A stretch of DNA of 36,771 nt from Firmicutes bacterium UBA7510. GTDB taxonomy: Bacteria > Bacillota > Clostridia > Tissierellales > Sedimentibacteraceae. The first letter of the stretch is position 1; each line of letters begins with the position of its first letter. The position numbers and the translations under genes were made by a program. The stretch is from positions 1 through 36,771 of the forward strand of contig DLNM01000057.1 of assembly GCA_002479485.1 (NCBI GenBank), in the 5' to 3' direction. Below, piece after piece: positions 1-7,552 of the stretch. The notes under the pieces were generated by a model. The model saw only the letters and a program-made list of their open reading frames with translations. It made no database searches and was not told where the DNA came from.

Positions 1-15
1 TTAGCTTTATTTTAT

Positions 16-1323
16 TTATTTTGTTTTTCCTAATGCTTCTAGTAAATCCTTTGATTTTCTTGTATCACCTATTAGTATAGCTCCTACAAGTACATCATCC
101 TTATAAAATAACTTTTGATATGCATTATTTTCAGCATCCTTTTCCTCTTTTGAATCATAATGTTCATTTGGATTACTGCCAACGTTACCCACTGAAAATA
201 TGCTTGTATTAAATATATTAGAAGTAGTTGAAGGAACAATTGAGCTATAAATACTTTCATCTCCAACTGCATTAATGCCTGCTGTTTTTCCTTGTTCTAT
301 AGCCTCGCTCCACAGTGCATAATTTATACTATTAAACTCACAGCAATCACCACAAGCATATATATCATCTATGTTAGTTTTCATTTTATCATCAACTACG
401 ATTGCTCTATTTATATTTATTCCTACATCAGCTGCTATTTTAACATTTGCTCTAATACCAGCTGAAACTACAACTAACTCTGCTGCCAATTCTTTTCCGG
501 ATTTTAATTTTAATCCTGTTACTTTATCATCACCAGTAATTTCATTTACTGAATCATCCATTACTAATTTAACACCATTATCTAGTATTATATTTTCTAG
601 GATTTTAGAAGCTGTTTCATCTAATTGTCTAGGTAAAATTCTACTTGCTAATTCAACTACTGTTACATCAAGTCCTAATTTTCTAAGTTCCCAAGCAGTT
701 TCAAGTCCTAACACTCCGCCGCCTACTACAGTAGCTTTATTAACTTTTTTTGCATAATCCCTTATATCAGTAGCATCTTTAAGATATCTTAAAGTAAATA
801 CACCTTCTTTATCATTGCCTGTTATAGGTGGCATAAAACACTCAGCACCAATTGCAATTATTAGTTTATCATACTCTTTTATTAACCCTGAATCTAATAG
901 AACAGTTTTTTCTCTGCTATTTATTTCTACTACGTGTTTATCTAGCATAACTTCAATGTTATTTGCTTTAAACCAGTCATAATCTTTCATAAATATATTA
1001 TTATAGTCAAAATCTTGACCTAACATTTTTGAAAGCTGTGGTCTATAGTAACCATATACTGGTTCTTTTGAAATCAAAGTGATATCACACATTTTATTTC
1101 TTTTTTTAATCTCTTCGATTGCTGTCATACCAGCAGCACTAGCGCCTATTACTATAAATTTTTGATAATCATTAGATGAAAAGTTTACTTCACTTTTCTC
1201 TAATCTTATAAAATAATTAGAATCTACACCGCAGACAGGGCATATTGCAGGAACTTCACTGCTTTTAATTATTTCTCCACATACAGTACATTTCCACTCG
1301 TAAATATTATCAGTAATTATCAT
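16..1323 (-). CDS. Rubredoxin-domain NAD(P)H:FAD oxidoreductase (NADH:rubredoxin reductase type)
   Basis: Predicted cytosolic flavoprotein of 435 aa that passes electrons from NAD(P)H through FAD to a fused rubredoxin-like iron centre. Residues 1-35 form a short rubredoxin-like domain with two CxxC pairs (C12/C15 and C28/C31). An FAD-binding Rossmann motif (IGASAAG) begins near residue 59, and a second NAD-binding glycine motif (VGGGVLGLE) lies near residue 200. The order matches class-I pyridine nucleotide-disulfide oxidoreductases, but no CxxC disulfide redox pair is seen in the FAD domain. The start follows a strong GGGGAGG Shine-Dalgarno. The gene lies 16 bases downstream of fprA, so the two are almost certainly one operon, and FprA is the likely electron acceptor. 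Clostridial NADH:rubredoxin reductases usually lack a fused rubredoxin. The family call is firm. The electron partner is inferred from the neighbourhood. Confidence 0.88.
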   Translation of the reverse strand: MIITDNIYEWKCTVCGEIIKSSEVPAICPVCGVDSNYFIRLEKSEVNFSSNDYQKFIVIGASAAGMTAIEEIKKRNKMCDITLISKEPVYGYYRPQLSKMLGQDFDYNNIFMKDYDWFKANNIEVMLDKHVVEINSREKTVLLDSGLIKEYDKLIIAIGAECFMPPITGNDKEGVFTLRYLKDATDIRDYAKKVNKATVVGGGVLGLETAWELRKLGLDVTVVELASRILPRQLDETASKILENIILDNGVKLVMDDSVNEITGDDKVTGLKLKSGKELAAELVVVSAGIRANVKIAADVGININRAIVVDDKMKTNIDDIYACGDCCEFNSINYALWSEAIEQGKTAGINAVGDESIYSSIVPSTTSNIFNTSIFSVGNVGSNPNEHYDSKEEKDAENNAYQKLFYKDDVLVGAILIGDTRKSKDLLEALGKTK

Positions 1324-1339
1324 ACTTACCTCCCCATGT

Positions 1340-2548
1340 TTATTTTACACTACCTGTAACAATTGCATTTCCAAACTCTTTTCCAAATTCATATGCCTCT
1401 GCAAGTTGACTCTCAGAAGGCTTAAATCTAATTTTAAACCCATCCTTAAATGTTTTCATTTTTAATTGTTTTAGTCTTTCCATAATATCAGGCACAGCCT
1501 CTCCACTCCAACCGTAAGAACCAAAGGCTGATGCAATCTTGCCTTTATGAATAGCAGAATACATATCAGTTAAAACATCCCATATTGGTTTAAGTGCTTC
1601 TCCAAGAATAGTTGATGAACCAAACATAATACCGTCTGCCCAATATATTTCATTTAATACTTCAGTTTTATCTGCTGTTACTAAATCAAATAGCTTAACA
1701 TTTACTCCTTGTTCTTCAATTCCTTTTTTAATATTTATAGCTAATTCTTCAGTATATCCATAAGCTGATACATAAGGAATTACAACTGTTTTGCATGTAT
1801 TTGGATTTTCTTCTGTTGAATATTTTTTCGACAGATTAATAATTTTCCAAGGATCCTCATCTAAAACAGGTCCGTGACCTGGACACACCATGTCAATTGG
1901 CAAATTTTCTATTTTTTCAATAGCTGCTAAAAAATGAGATTTAAACGGAGCTAAAATCATATTGTAGTAGTATGTAAATGCATCTAAATAGTCATCTTGA
2001 TTTTTAATAGTGCTTTGTAACACTGTATCCAAGCTATAGTGTGATCCAAATGAATCACATGAAAATAAAATCTTATCCTCTACTAAATAAGTATACATAG
2101 AATCAGGCCAATGCAAGAACTTTGCATCAATAAATTTCAGTGTTTTATCACCAAGTGATAACCCATCATTATTCTTAACCTCTAAGTATTTAAATTCTCT
2201 GTTACAAATGTGCTTTAGAAAGTCTATTGCCGTTCTTGAGCCCATTATTGTTATATTAGGATTTAATTCAAGTAATTTTTCTATAGAGCCAGCATGGTCT
2301 GGTTCAGTATGATTAACGATTATATATTCAATGTCTTCAATTTTAGTAATTTCTTTTAGCTTATTTATATACTCGTCAAAAAATTTAACCTTTACAGTTT
2401 CAATAAGTACTGTTTTATTACTTCCTTTAATACAATATGAATTGTAAGTCGTACCAAACTTAGTATACATTATTATGTCAAATACTCTTAAATTTGGATC
2501 TAAACTTCCAACCCAATAAACATTTTCTTTTAATTTTAGTGAATTCAT
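1340..2548 (-). CDS. fprA: A-type flavoprotein / flavo-diiron O2 or NO reductase
   Basis: Flavo-diiron protein of 402 aa. This family reduces O2 to water and/or NO to N2O in the cytosol of anaerobes. The N-terminal metallo-beta-lactamase-like domain (about 1-250) keeps every expected diiron ligand: the HxExDH motif at H80, E82, D84 and H85, then H146, D165 and H225 (in GHGP). The C-terminal flavodoxin domain (about 253-402) should bind FMN. The start ATG is eight bases after AAGGGG. The gene is first in a two-gene operon with the rubredoxin-domain reductase. A TATAAT-like hexamer lies at about 2568-2573, but its -35 is poor. Three palindromic repeats at 2623-2695 lie just upstream and could be operators. 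O2 versus NO preference cannot be read from the sequence. Confidence 0.93.
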   Translation of the reverse strand: MNSLKLKENVYWVGSLDPNLRVFDIIMYTKFGTTYNSYCIKGSNKTVLIETVKVKFFDEYINKLKEITKIEDIEYIIVNHTEPDHAGSIEKLLELNPNITIMGSRTAIDFLKHICNREFKYLEVKNNDGLSLGDKTLKFIDAKFLHWPDSMYTYLVEDKILFSCDSFGSHYSLDTVLQSTIKNQDDYLDAFTYYYNMILAPFKSHFLAAIEKIENLPIDMVCPGHGPVLDEDPWKIINLSKKYSTEENPNTCKTVVIPYVSAYGYTEELAINIKKGIEEQGVNVKLFDLVTADKTEVLNEIYWADGIMFGSSTILGEALKPIWDVLTDMYSAIHKGKIASAFGSYGWSGEAVPDIMERLKQLKMKTFKDGFKIRFKPSESQLAEAYEFGKEFGNAIVTGSVK

Positions 2549-2622
2549 TTTATTATCCCCTTAATAAATTATATTGCTATATTTACCCTTTTTAATAAAT
2601 TTTAAACATGTAAACATAGCTC

Positions 2623-2695
2623 TAATATTGTTTGATAATATTATAACATAATATTCTTTAATAATGCTAAAAAATAATATTGTTTAATAATATTA
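2623..2695. repeat. Three palindromic AT-rich repeats with a 26-base period upstream of fprA
   Basis: Copies start at 2623, 2649 and 2675, exactly 26 bases apart. Outer copies are 21 bases long and read TAATATT, seven central bases (GTTTGAT or GTTTAAT), then AATATTA, so each is an inverted repeat. They differ from one another at one position. The middle copy matches at 18 of 21 positions. The regular spacing and palindromy suggest an operator array for fprA. A related array lies at 17241-17311. Confidence 0.65.
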
Positions 2696-2803
2696 CCATT
2701 AATATTTTTGATTTGAAAATAAAAAGCAAATACGTTGAATGGTCTATCTGATGTTTTCGGTGTAATGAAAACGTCATTAAGAAAATGAAGGAGTTCATCA
2801 ATA

Positions 2804-2838
2804 CAAAAAAGAGCTACCGGAGAACTTCCAATAGCCCT
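2804..2838 (-). terminator. Rho-independent terminator after the lipoprotein gene
   Basis: Read on the minus strand, AGGGCTATTGGA pairs with TCCGGTAGCTCT around the loop AGTTC. The 12-bp stem includes G-U pairs and is followed by a run of Ts. It lies about 40 bases after the lipoprotein stop codon and ends the peptidase/lipoprotein operon. Confidence 0.85.
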
Positions 2839-2880
2839 ATCTTAGTACCTTTACTTAAAACATAAACTCCTATTCAATTA

Positions 2881-3192
2881 TTATGGCAATACTTTAAATG
2901 ATTTTAATATTATAACTGGAGGTTTACACTTCTCCTTGACTTGATATTCTATCTCCAAAATATCACCAATTTTAAAGTTTTCTTTTTTCAACCTATCATC
3001 AAGTTCAATGTTGTACATATGATATGTAACTTCACCAGATATAACCTCAGCAACATATATATAATTGGCACTAATATTCTTAATAACTACTTGCATTTTT
3101 ATGTATGTATCATCATCTGTTTTTTTTGTATTACTGCAACCAGTAATAAGTAATATAGACACAATTAATAGGAAAGATATCCACTTTTTCAT
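2881..3192 (-). CDS. Small secreted lipoprotein coupled to the cysteine peptidase
   Basis: Predicted lipoprotein of 103 aa. A short signal peptide (MKKWISFLLIV...) ends in the lipobox LITGC with Cys19 as the lipidation site. The mature part is about 85 aa, hydrophilic and strand-rich, with a KIGDILEIEYQ segment that looks like a small beta-barrel; I do not recognise the family. The start is the ATG at 3192, not the in-frame ATG 18 bases upstream: it overlaps the peptidase stop as ATGA, which indicates translational coupling. A terminator follows. Bacterial cysteine peptidases such as streptopain are often co-encoded with their inhibitor, so an inhibitor or chaperone of the upstream peptidase is a reasonable hypothesis. 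It is inferred only from context. Confidence 0.78.
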   Translation of the reverse strand: MKKWISFLLIVSILLITGCSNTKKTDDDTYIKMQVVIKNISANYIYVAEVISGEVTYHMYNIELDDRLKKENFKIGDILEIEYQVKEKCKPPVIILKSFKVLP

Positions 3193-4211
3193 TTGAGATA
3201 TAAAGCACAATCAATATATTGCATATCTATGAATACTTTCTTCGATCCCCAGACATCAACCATTATTACTGTGGTATATGTTGCTGTTTCATTTAGTTGT
3301 GTATCAGAATTCATTATTGATGCTGATGATGGATTTATACCATAATATTCTCTTATACCATATGCTACTCCCCAATGTTCACGATATTTACTTCCACCAG
3401 TAAGACCTAGCATTGCAACTCCTTTATTTAAAGAATAACTAGATCTAAAATATGCAGTACTGACAAATCCTTGATCATTCAAATAACTGTTTAATCCATT
3501 TACAGCATCCGATATTGTCGATCCGGGTACTGCTCCATCAATATAAGGAACCAAATGCTCAATAAATGATATGCCATTTGATGATTCTAATGAAGATGGA
3601 ACATAGTAATTATTTGTATATTTATCATGATACATTAAAAGCATAGCTGCTGCAGTAGAGCCACAAATTCCATCTGGATTGTAGCTATAATTTGGTATAA
3701 GCGAATAACCTGGAGCATAGAAATCAGAGTATGTATTATTTAAACTCTGAGACTTATCCATAGACATATCATTAAAATATTCTTTATAGCTAGTTTCATA
3801 TCTACTTTCGAAGGTTTGAATATCTTGCTTATTTCCAAATTCATCTGTATACCCTGTTGAATCTTTAATGTAATATTCTAATGGTCCTCCGTAATATACT
3901 TTTCCTACTGAAGTGCTTATAAAACTTGCAACTTTATCTTCAGAAAACTCAATTGGTAATCCTGATACATTGTCGATAATCATATATCCTGTCGGACTAA
4001 ATTCTAAATAGGTGGCTACAGAAAAATTAGTGTCTGAATACAACTCCACAACTTTAACTATATTTTTATCTTTTACCTCCATAAACTTCGATACGTATTC
4101 TTTGTCAAATGACTTATTCAATTCATTAGCATTAACGTTTGTCGGTAAAACAAATGACATAGTCATAAAGAAACATATAAATATGCCTAAAAATTTGAAT
4201 TTAAATTTCAT
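3189..4211 (-). CDS. Secreted papain-fold cysteine peptidase (C39-like / streptopain-like)
   Basis: Predicted exported protein of 340 aa. Residues 1-29 form a signal peptide with cleavage likely near VNANE. Residues about 30-110 contain the segment YLEFSPTGYMIIDNVSGLPI, which resembles the propeptide of C10 (streptopain) peptidases. The catalytic half has a papain-like nucleophile motif GICGSTAAAMLLMY (Cys183), and His279 in HWGVAYGI is the likely catalytic His. The Asn/Asp partner cannot be fixed by eye. The start follows a strong AGGAGG. Upstream lies an unusual structured leader (4256-4312). The stop codon overlaps the next gene, a small lipoprotein. Cysteine peptidase is likely; the exact family (C39-like versus C10) and substrate are unknown. 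Confidence 0.75.
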   Translation of the reverse strand: MKFKFKFLGIFICFFMTMSFVLPTNVNANELNKSFDKEYVSKFMEVKDKNIVKVVELYSDTNFSVATYLEFSPTGYMIIDNVSGLPIEFSEDKVASFISTSVGKVYYGGPLEYYIKDSTGYTDEFGNKQDIQTFESRYETSYKEYFNDMSMDKSQSLNNTYSDFYAPGYSLIPNYSYNPDGICGSTAAAMLLMYHDKYTNNYYVPSSLESSNGISFIEHLVPYIDGAVPGSTISDAVNGLNSYLNDQGFVSTAYFRSSYSLNKGVAMLGLTGGSKYREHWGVAYGIREYYGINPSSASIMNSDTQLNETATYTTVIMVDVWGSKKVFIDMQYIDCALYLK

Positions 4212-4255
4212 ACAACTTCCTCCTTAGGTTTTATTTATTATAATTCTTTGTCTAC

Positions 4256-4312
4256 AATCTTCTTTCCCCAAAGAAGATTTTCTTATTTGCAAAGTCGGGG
4301 AACTACGCAAAT
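4256..4312 (-). ncRNA. Structured 5' leader of the peptidase: two hairpins with complementary loops
   Basis: On the minus strand the first hairpin pairs ATTTGC (4307-4312) with GCAAAT (4285-4290) around a 16-base loop containing CCCC. The second pairs AATCTTCTTT (4270-4279) with AAAGAAGATT (4256-4265), a perfect 10-bp stem whose four-base loop is GGGG. The two loops can pair with each other. This looks like a cis-regulatory RNA or kissing-loop fold in the 5' UTR, ending about 45 bases before the ATG. It matches no riboswitch class I can name. Confidence 0.5.
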
Positions 4313-4522
4313 AATATAAGTTAAGAAATTATAAACTACTTTTTTACTATTATGTTAAGTTTATAATATATTATCACAAATATTTCCTTCGTGCCAAAAG
4401 ATGGCGAAAATAATATGTTTTTTGCCAAAATTAGTTGTATATCGTATTTTGGGGTAAAAATAATATTTAAAAAACAAATTTATTCTACATTTTACTTTTA
4501 AAAATATTTATATAAAATCATC

Positions 4523-4559
4523 AAAAAATAAAAAAACTATGCATTATAATACATAGTTT
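4523..4559 (-). terminator. Rho-independent terminator of pruA
   Basis: On the minus strand AAACTATG pairs with CATAGTTT around a 10-base AT-rich loop, followed by a T-rich tract. It begins seven bases after the pruA stop codon. Confidence 0.8.
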
Positions 4560-4565
4560 AATTTT

Positions 4566-6191
4566 TTATAACATATTTTTATATCTATAATCTAATACTG
4601 GTATAAAGCTTTCCTTTATATTTCTAGGGCTAACCCATTTAAGCATGTTTATGATAGTTCCTGCTTTGTCATTAGTTCCTGATGCCTTTGAGCCTCCAAA
4701 CGGATTTTGACCAACTACAGAGCCTGTGCTCTTATCATTAATATATAGATTACCTGCTGAGAATTTAAGTAAATCTTCAGCTCTATTAATGATATTTCTG
4801 TCACTTGCCCAAACAGAACCAGTTAATGCGTATTTGCTCGAATTAGCACATTCCTCTAATATCTCTTCAAATTTATCATCTTCATATACATATACTGTTA
4901 ATACAGGTCCAAATATTTCTTCCTTCATAGTTTTAAAGCCAAGATCTGTTGTAAGTATAACTGTTGGCTCAACAAAGTATCCTATGCTATCATCACACTT
5001 GCCACCAAATATTATTTCAGCTTTATCTGAATTTTTAGCATAATCAATATATGAGCTTATTTTAGTAAATGATTTGTTATCTATAACAGCAGCCATAAGG
5101 TTTTCTCTGCACTCAGCATCTCCAACCTTTATTGTTGACATTTCACTTATTAATTTTTCCTTTAAAGTTGGCCATATGCTTTGTGGTATATAGGCTCTTG
5201 ATGTTGCAGAGCATTTTTGTCCTTGATACTCGTATGCTCCTCTAATAAGTGCTGCAACAACTTCATCTACATTAGCTGAATTGTGAATCATACTAAAGTT
5301 TTTACCACCAGTTTCTCCTACTAATCTAGGATAGCTATTGTATTTGTCTATATTTTTACCAACTGTAGTCCACATGCTGTTAAAAACTTCTGTAGAGCCT
5401 GTGAAATGAACACCAGCTAAATCTTCATTTGACATTACAATATCACTTATCATAGATGCATTACCTGGTATAAAGTTAATAACTCCATCTGGTAATCCAG
5501 CTGCCTGTAAAAGTTTTAAAACTATATATGATGAATATACAGCTGATGATGCGGGTTTCCAAACTACAGTATTTCCTGCTACTGCTGGAGCCGAAACTAA
5601 ATTTGCTGCAATAGCTGTGAAGTTAAATGGTGTTACTGCATAAACAAATCCATCTAATGGTCTATATTCAACTCTATTAACACTATCAAAAGAGTTCACT
5701 GGCTGCATTTCGTATAAATCACATAAAGATTTACAGATTGCATTTAAAAAATCTATTAGTTCACAAGCGGAATCAATTTCAGCTTGATGGAAGGTTTTAC
5801 TTTGACATAACATTGTAGCTGCGTTTAATGTAGATCTCCATGTAGTTGAGGCAAGTTTAGCTGCTTTCATAAATATCATCATTCTTCTGTCATAAGACAT
5901 ACTTTGCCATTCATTTTTAGCGTCCATAGCAGCTTTAATTGCAAGCTTAACTTCATTTTCTGAAGCAATATGATAATATCCAATAGATTTATTTTTATCA
6001 TGTGGAATTATACATTTTGCAGTTTTGTTAGTTCTAATTTCCTTTCCACCTATAATTATAGGAATCTCTAAATTTCCATTTTTTAATTCTGCTAATTTAT
6101 TTTCTAATTCTTGTCTTTCTATACTACCAATATTATATTCTAAAATTGGTTCATTTTTAAATTCTTCAACTTTAAAAATTGCGTTATTCAT
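4566..6191 (-). CDS. pruA: L-glutamate gamma-semialdehyde (1-pyrroline-5-carboxylate) dehydrogenase
   Basis: Aldehyde dehydrogenase superfamily protein of 541 aa that oxidises glutamate-5-semialdehyde/P5C to glutamate with NAD(P)+, the second step of proline and part of arginine/ornithine degradation. The sequence has the family core TPFNFTAIAANL, the cofactor-region FTGST, the VGETGGKNF motif and the catalytic cysteine motif GQKCSATSR. Its length and N-terminal extension match the roughly 540-aa P5CDH group and not shorter generic aldehyde dehydrogenases. The start is six bases after GGAGG, with a small TGCG/CGCA hairpin just before it. It lies downstream of an Lrp/AsnC regulator in the same orientation, which probably controls it in response to an amino acid. 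No proline dehydrogenase gene is in the window. Confidence 0.92.
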   Translation of the reverse strand: MNNAIFKVEEFKNEPILEYNIGSIERQELENKLAELKNGNLEIPIIIGGKEIRTNKTAKCIIPHDKNKSIGYYHIASENEVKLAIKAAMDAKNEWQSMSYDRRMMIFMKAAKLASTTWRSTLNAATMLCQSKTFHQAEIDSACELIDFLNAICKSLCDLYEMQPVNSFDSVNRVEYRPLDGFVYAVTPFNFTAIAANLVSAPAVAGNTVVWKPASSAVYSSYIVLKLLQAAGLPDGVINFIPGNASMISDIVMSNEDLAGVHFTGSTEVFNSMWTTVGKNIDKYNSYPRLVGETGGKNFSMIHNSANVDEVVAALIRGAYEYQGQKCSATSRAYIPQSIWPTLKEKLISEMSTIKVGDAECRENLMAAVIDNKSFTKISSYIDYAKNSDKAEIIFGGKCDDSIGYFVEPTVILTTDLGFKTMKEEIFGPVLTVYVYEDDKFEEILEECANSSKYALTGSVWASDRNIINRAEDLLKFSAGNLYINDKSTGSVVGQNPFGGSKASGTNDKAGTIINMLKWVSPRNIKESFIPVLDYRYKNML

Positions 6192-6202
6192 CTATACCTC
6201 CA

Positions 6203-6218
6203 TGCGACTTTTTGCGCA
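6203..6218 (-). other. Short stem-loop touching the pruA Shine-Dalgarno
   Basis: TGCG and CGCA form a 4-bp stem directly before the TGGAGG ribosome site of pruA. The surrounding bases resemble those in front of ftsQ (19922-19935): both read TTTTG[C/T]GCAAA followed shortly by GCATGGAG. The stem is weak alone and is listed because the arrangement recurs in the window. Confidence 0.35.
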
Positions 6219-6281
6219 AAATATTTAGAAACATATTTGCATGAAGTTAGGATATATTTTATTGTTATACCCATTCTCCAA

Positions 6282-6713
6282 TTATTCAATTGAAGAAAGC
6301 AAAAGCACAGTAGATGTGTCAACGACACACTCATTTTTTAATAATCTATCATGAAATTTTGTGATATAATCAGGCGTTAATGTTCTTATCTTTAATATAA
6401 TGCACCATTCACCAGTTGCTCTATGACATTCTTCAATTATGACATTTTCTATTTTTATACTATTTATGTCATTCATAAGCTTATAAAAATCAGTGGTTTT
6501 TACCTTTAAAGATATATACGCACTAATGCTATATCCAAGCTTACTCCAGTTTATTTTTGTTCTATAACCCTCAATAATGCCTTGCTGCTCTAATTTAGCT
6601 ATACGCTGATGTATTGCGGGTCTTGACATGTTTAGTTTTTTTGATATTTCCTCATGAGTGATACGCCCATTTTTCTGTAAAATGTTAAGTATCTGTTTAT
6701 CTAAATTATCCAT
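6282..6713 (-). CDS. Lrp/AsnC-family transcriptional regulator
   Basis: Feast/famine regulator of 143 aa. Residues 1-60 are an AsnC-type winged helix-turn-helix (MDNLDKQILNILQKNGRITH, then EEISKKLNMSRPAIHQRI). The remainder is the RAM (ligand-binding) domain, with CHRATGEWCIILKI matching the usual effector-binding segment. These proteins bind DNA as dimers or octamers and sense amino acids. The start chosen is the second ATG (6713), because the first ATG directly abuts the AAGG motif and leaves no spacer. The gene has its own strong promoter with a 12-bp palindrome at the probable start of transcription. It lies upstream of pruA, so control of glutamate-semialdehyde/proline metabolism is the likely role. 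It is divergent from agrB. Confidence 0.9.
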   Translation of the reverse strand: MDNLDKQILNILQKNGRITHEEISKKLNMSRPAIHQRIAKLEQQGIIEGYRTKINWSKLGYSISAYISLKVKTTDFYKLMNDINSIKIENVIIEECHRATGEWCIILKIRTLTPDYITKFHDRLLKNECVVDTSTVLLLSSIE

Positions 6714-6733
6714 AATGATTAACATCCTTTTTT

Positions 6734-6780
6734 AAGTTATAACTTGATTATATTTTAATGCATTCTTTCTATTATGTCAA
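6734..6780 (-). promoter_or_regulatory. Promoter of the Lrp/AsnC gene with a palindrome at the start site
   Basis: On the minus strand, -35 TTGACA (6775-6780), a 17-base spacer and -10 TAAAAT (6752-6757). A perfect palindrome AAGTTATAACTT lies at 6734-6745, about where transcription should begin. It is a candidate autoregulatory operator. Confidence 0.75.
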
Positions 6781-6955
6781 TAATATTATTTGTTTTACTA
6801 CTATGTGTAACTATATTTATCCGATTAATTACTATATGTTGTTATAAATTAAATTAATATTATTTTGTCACATGATGTCGAACGAAAAATAGCAATTTAT
6901 AGATATATTTATATTTTTTTGTAGTTTATGAAATCATTTTATATTAAAATAAGGT

Positions 6956-7552
6956 ATGAGCATAAAAAATAAAATATTAAATGGATTTGAAAAATTTCTA
7001 AATAATAATCTAGAGAATATTACAGAGGACGAGTTAGAAATTGCCTTATACGGAATGGAGGTTATTTATTCTTTAGTAACAAAAATATTAATATTCTTTT
7101 TAATAAGTTTAATACTAAAATGTCATAAGGAATTTTTAATCGTTATGCTAATTTTGGCAACAATAAGATCTACATCATTTGGATTTCATGCAGATAAAGA
7201 AATTAGCTGTTACATATCAAGTTTTTTAGTCATATTTGGAACTATTTACATAGCAAAAAATTATAGTTTCAATCTTATATTTATAGCAATTACTTGTTCT
7301 ATATCAATAATTGCAACAATATTATTTGCACCAGCTGACACAGAAAAAAGACCTCTTCTAAATAAGAATACGAGGTCAATTTTAAAGCTTTGTTCATTTA
7401 TTACAGCTTTGTTTTTTTCATTTATAGCAATTAATAATGTTGGATTTATGTCTAATGCTATTGTCTGTATCCTGATAATAAATTCCATAAACATATCTCC
7501 AATATTATATAAAATTTTTAAAAGGAGATACAAAAATTATGAGTACTATTAA
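6956..7552 (+). CDS. agrB: AgrB-like membrane peptidase/exporter of a cyclic peptide signal
   Basis: Membrane protein of 198 aa with several hydrophobic segments. AgrB cleaves the AgrD precursor and joins the peptide into a ring during export. The catalytic pair is present: H78 in SFGFHADKEISC and C85, at the spacing found in Staphylococcus AgrB (H77/C84), with the conserved Arg at 71. The later motif APADTEKRPL is also typical. The ATG has a poor ribosome site (AAGG only one base away), but no better start fits the family length. The gene is on the plus strand, divergent from the Lrp/AsnC gene, and overlaps agrD by 14 bases. No clear promoter was found in the 240-base upstream region. Confidence 0.9.
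   Translation: MSIKNKILNGFEKFLNNNLENITEDELEIALYGMEVIYSLVTKILIFFLISLILKCHKEFLIVMLILATIRSTSFGFHADKEISCYISSFLVIFGTIYIAKNYSFNLIFIAITCSISIIATILFAPADTEKRPLLNKNTRSILKLCSFITALFFSFIAINNVGFMSNAIVCILIINSINISPILYKIFKRRYKNYEYY

Larger units (their letters stand above)
2549..2880. other. Intergenic region between fprA and the lipoprotein gene
   Basis: This 332-base non-coding stretch contains, from the fprA side, a weak TATAAT promoter hexamer, three 26-base-period palindromes (2623-2695), a 9-bp imperfect hairpin at 2750-2775 (GATGTTTTC pairing with GAAAACGTC), and the terminator of the peptidase/lipoprotein operon at 2804-2838. No convincing small ORF was seen. Confidence 0.6.
4212..4565. other. Intergenic region upstream of the cysteine peptidase
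   Basis: This 354-base stretch holds the peptidase leader with two hairpins (4256-4312) and a TATAAT hexamer at 4328-4333 that would start transcription just before them, although its -35 is poor. Two direct TTTTGGCA repeats with a nearby CGCCA lie around 4390-4430 on the minus strand. The pruA terminator is at 4523-4559. No protein-coding ORF was seen. Confidence 0.55.

Noticed and set aside
371..757. Antisense ORF of 128 codons inside the oxidoreductase gene
   Set aside because: Opposite-strand shadow of a conserved gene, with no ribosome site and low-complexity Ser/Thr/Phe composition.
2623..2695. CRISPR array
   Set aside because: Three AT-rich palindromes with 5-base gaps are too short and too closely spaced, with no cas genes.
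4256..4312. A known c-di-GMP riboswitch in the peptidase leader, suggested by the c-di-GMP gene in the window
   Set aside because: The conserved core bases of the c-di-GMP-I or -II classes are not present; only the paired-loop hairpins are.
4380..4450. A sigma-54 promoter suggested by TTTTGGCAC on the minus strand upstream of the peptidase
   Set aside because: The expected GC at -12 (TTGCA-like) is missing at the right distance for both TTTTGGCA copies. They may be operator repeats, but nothing supports sigma-54.
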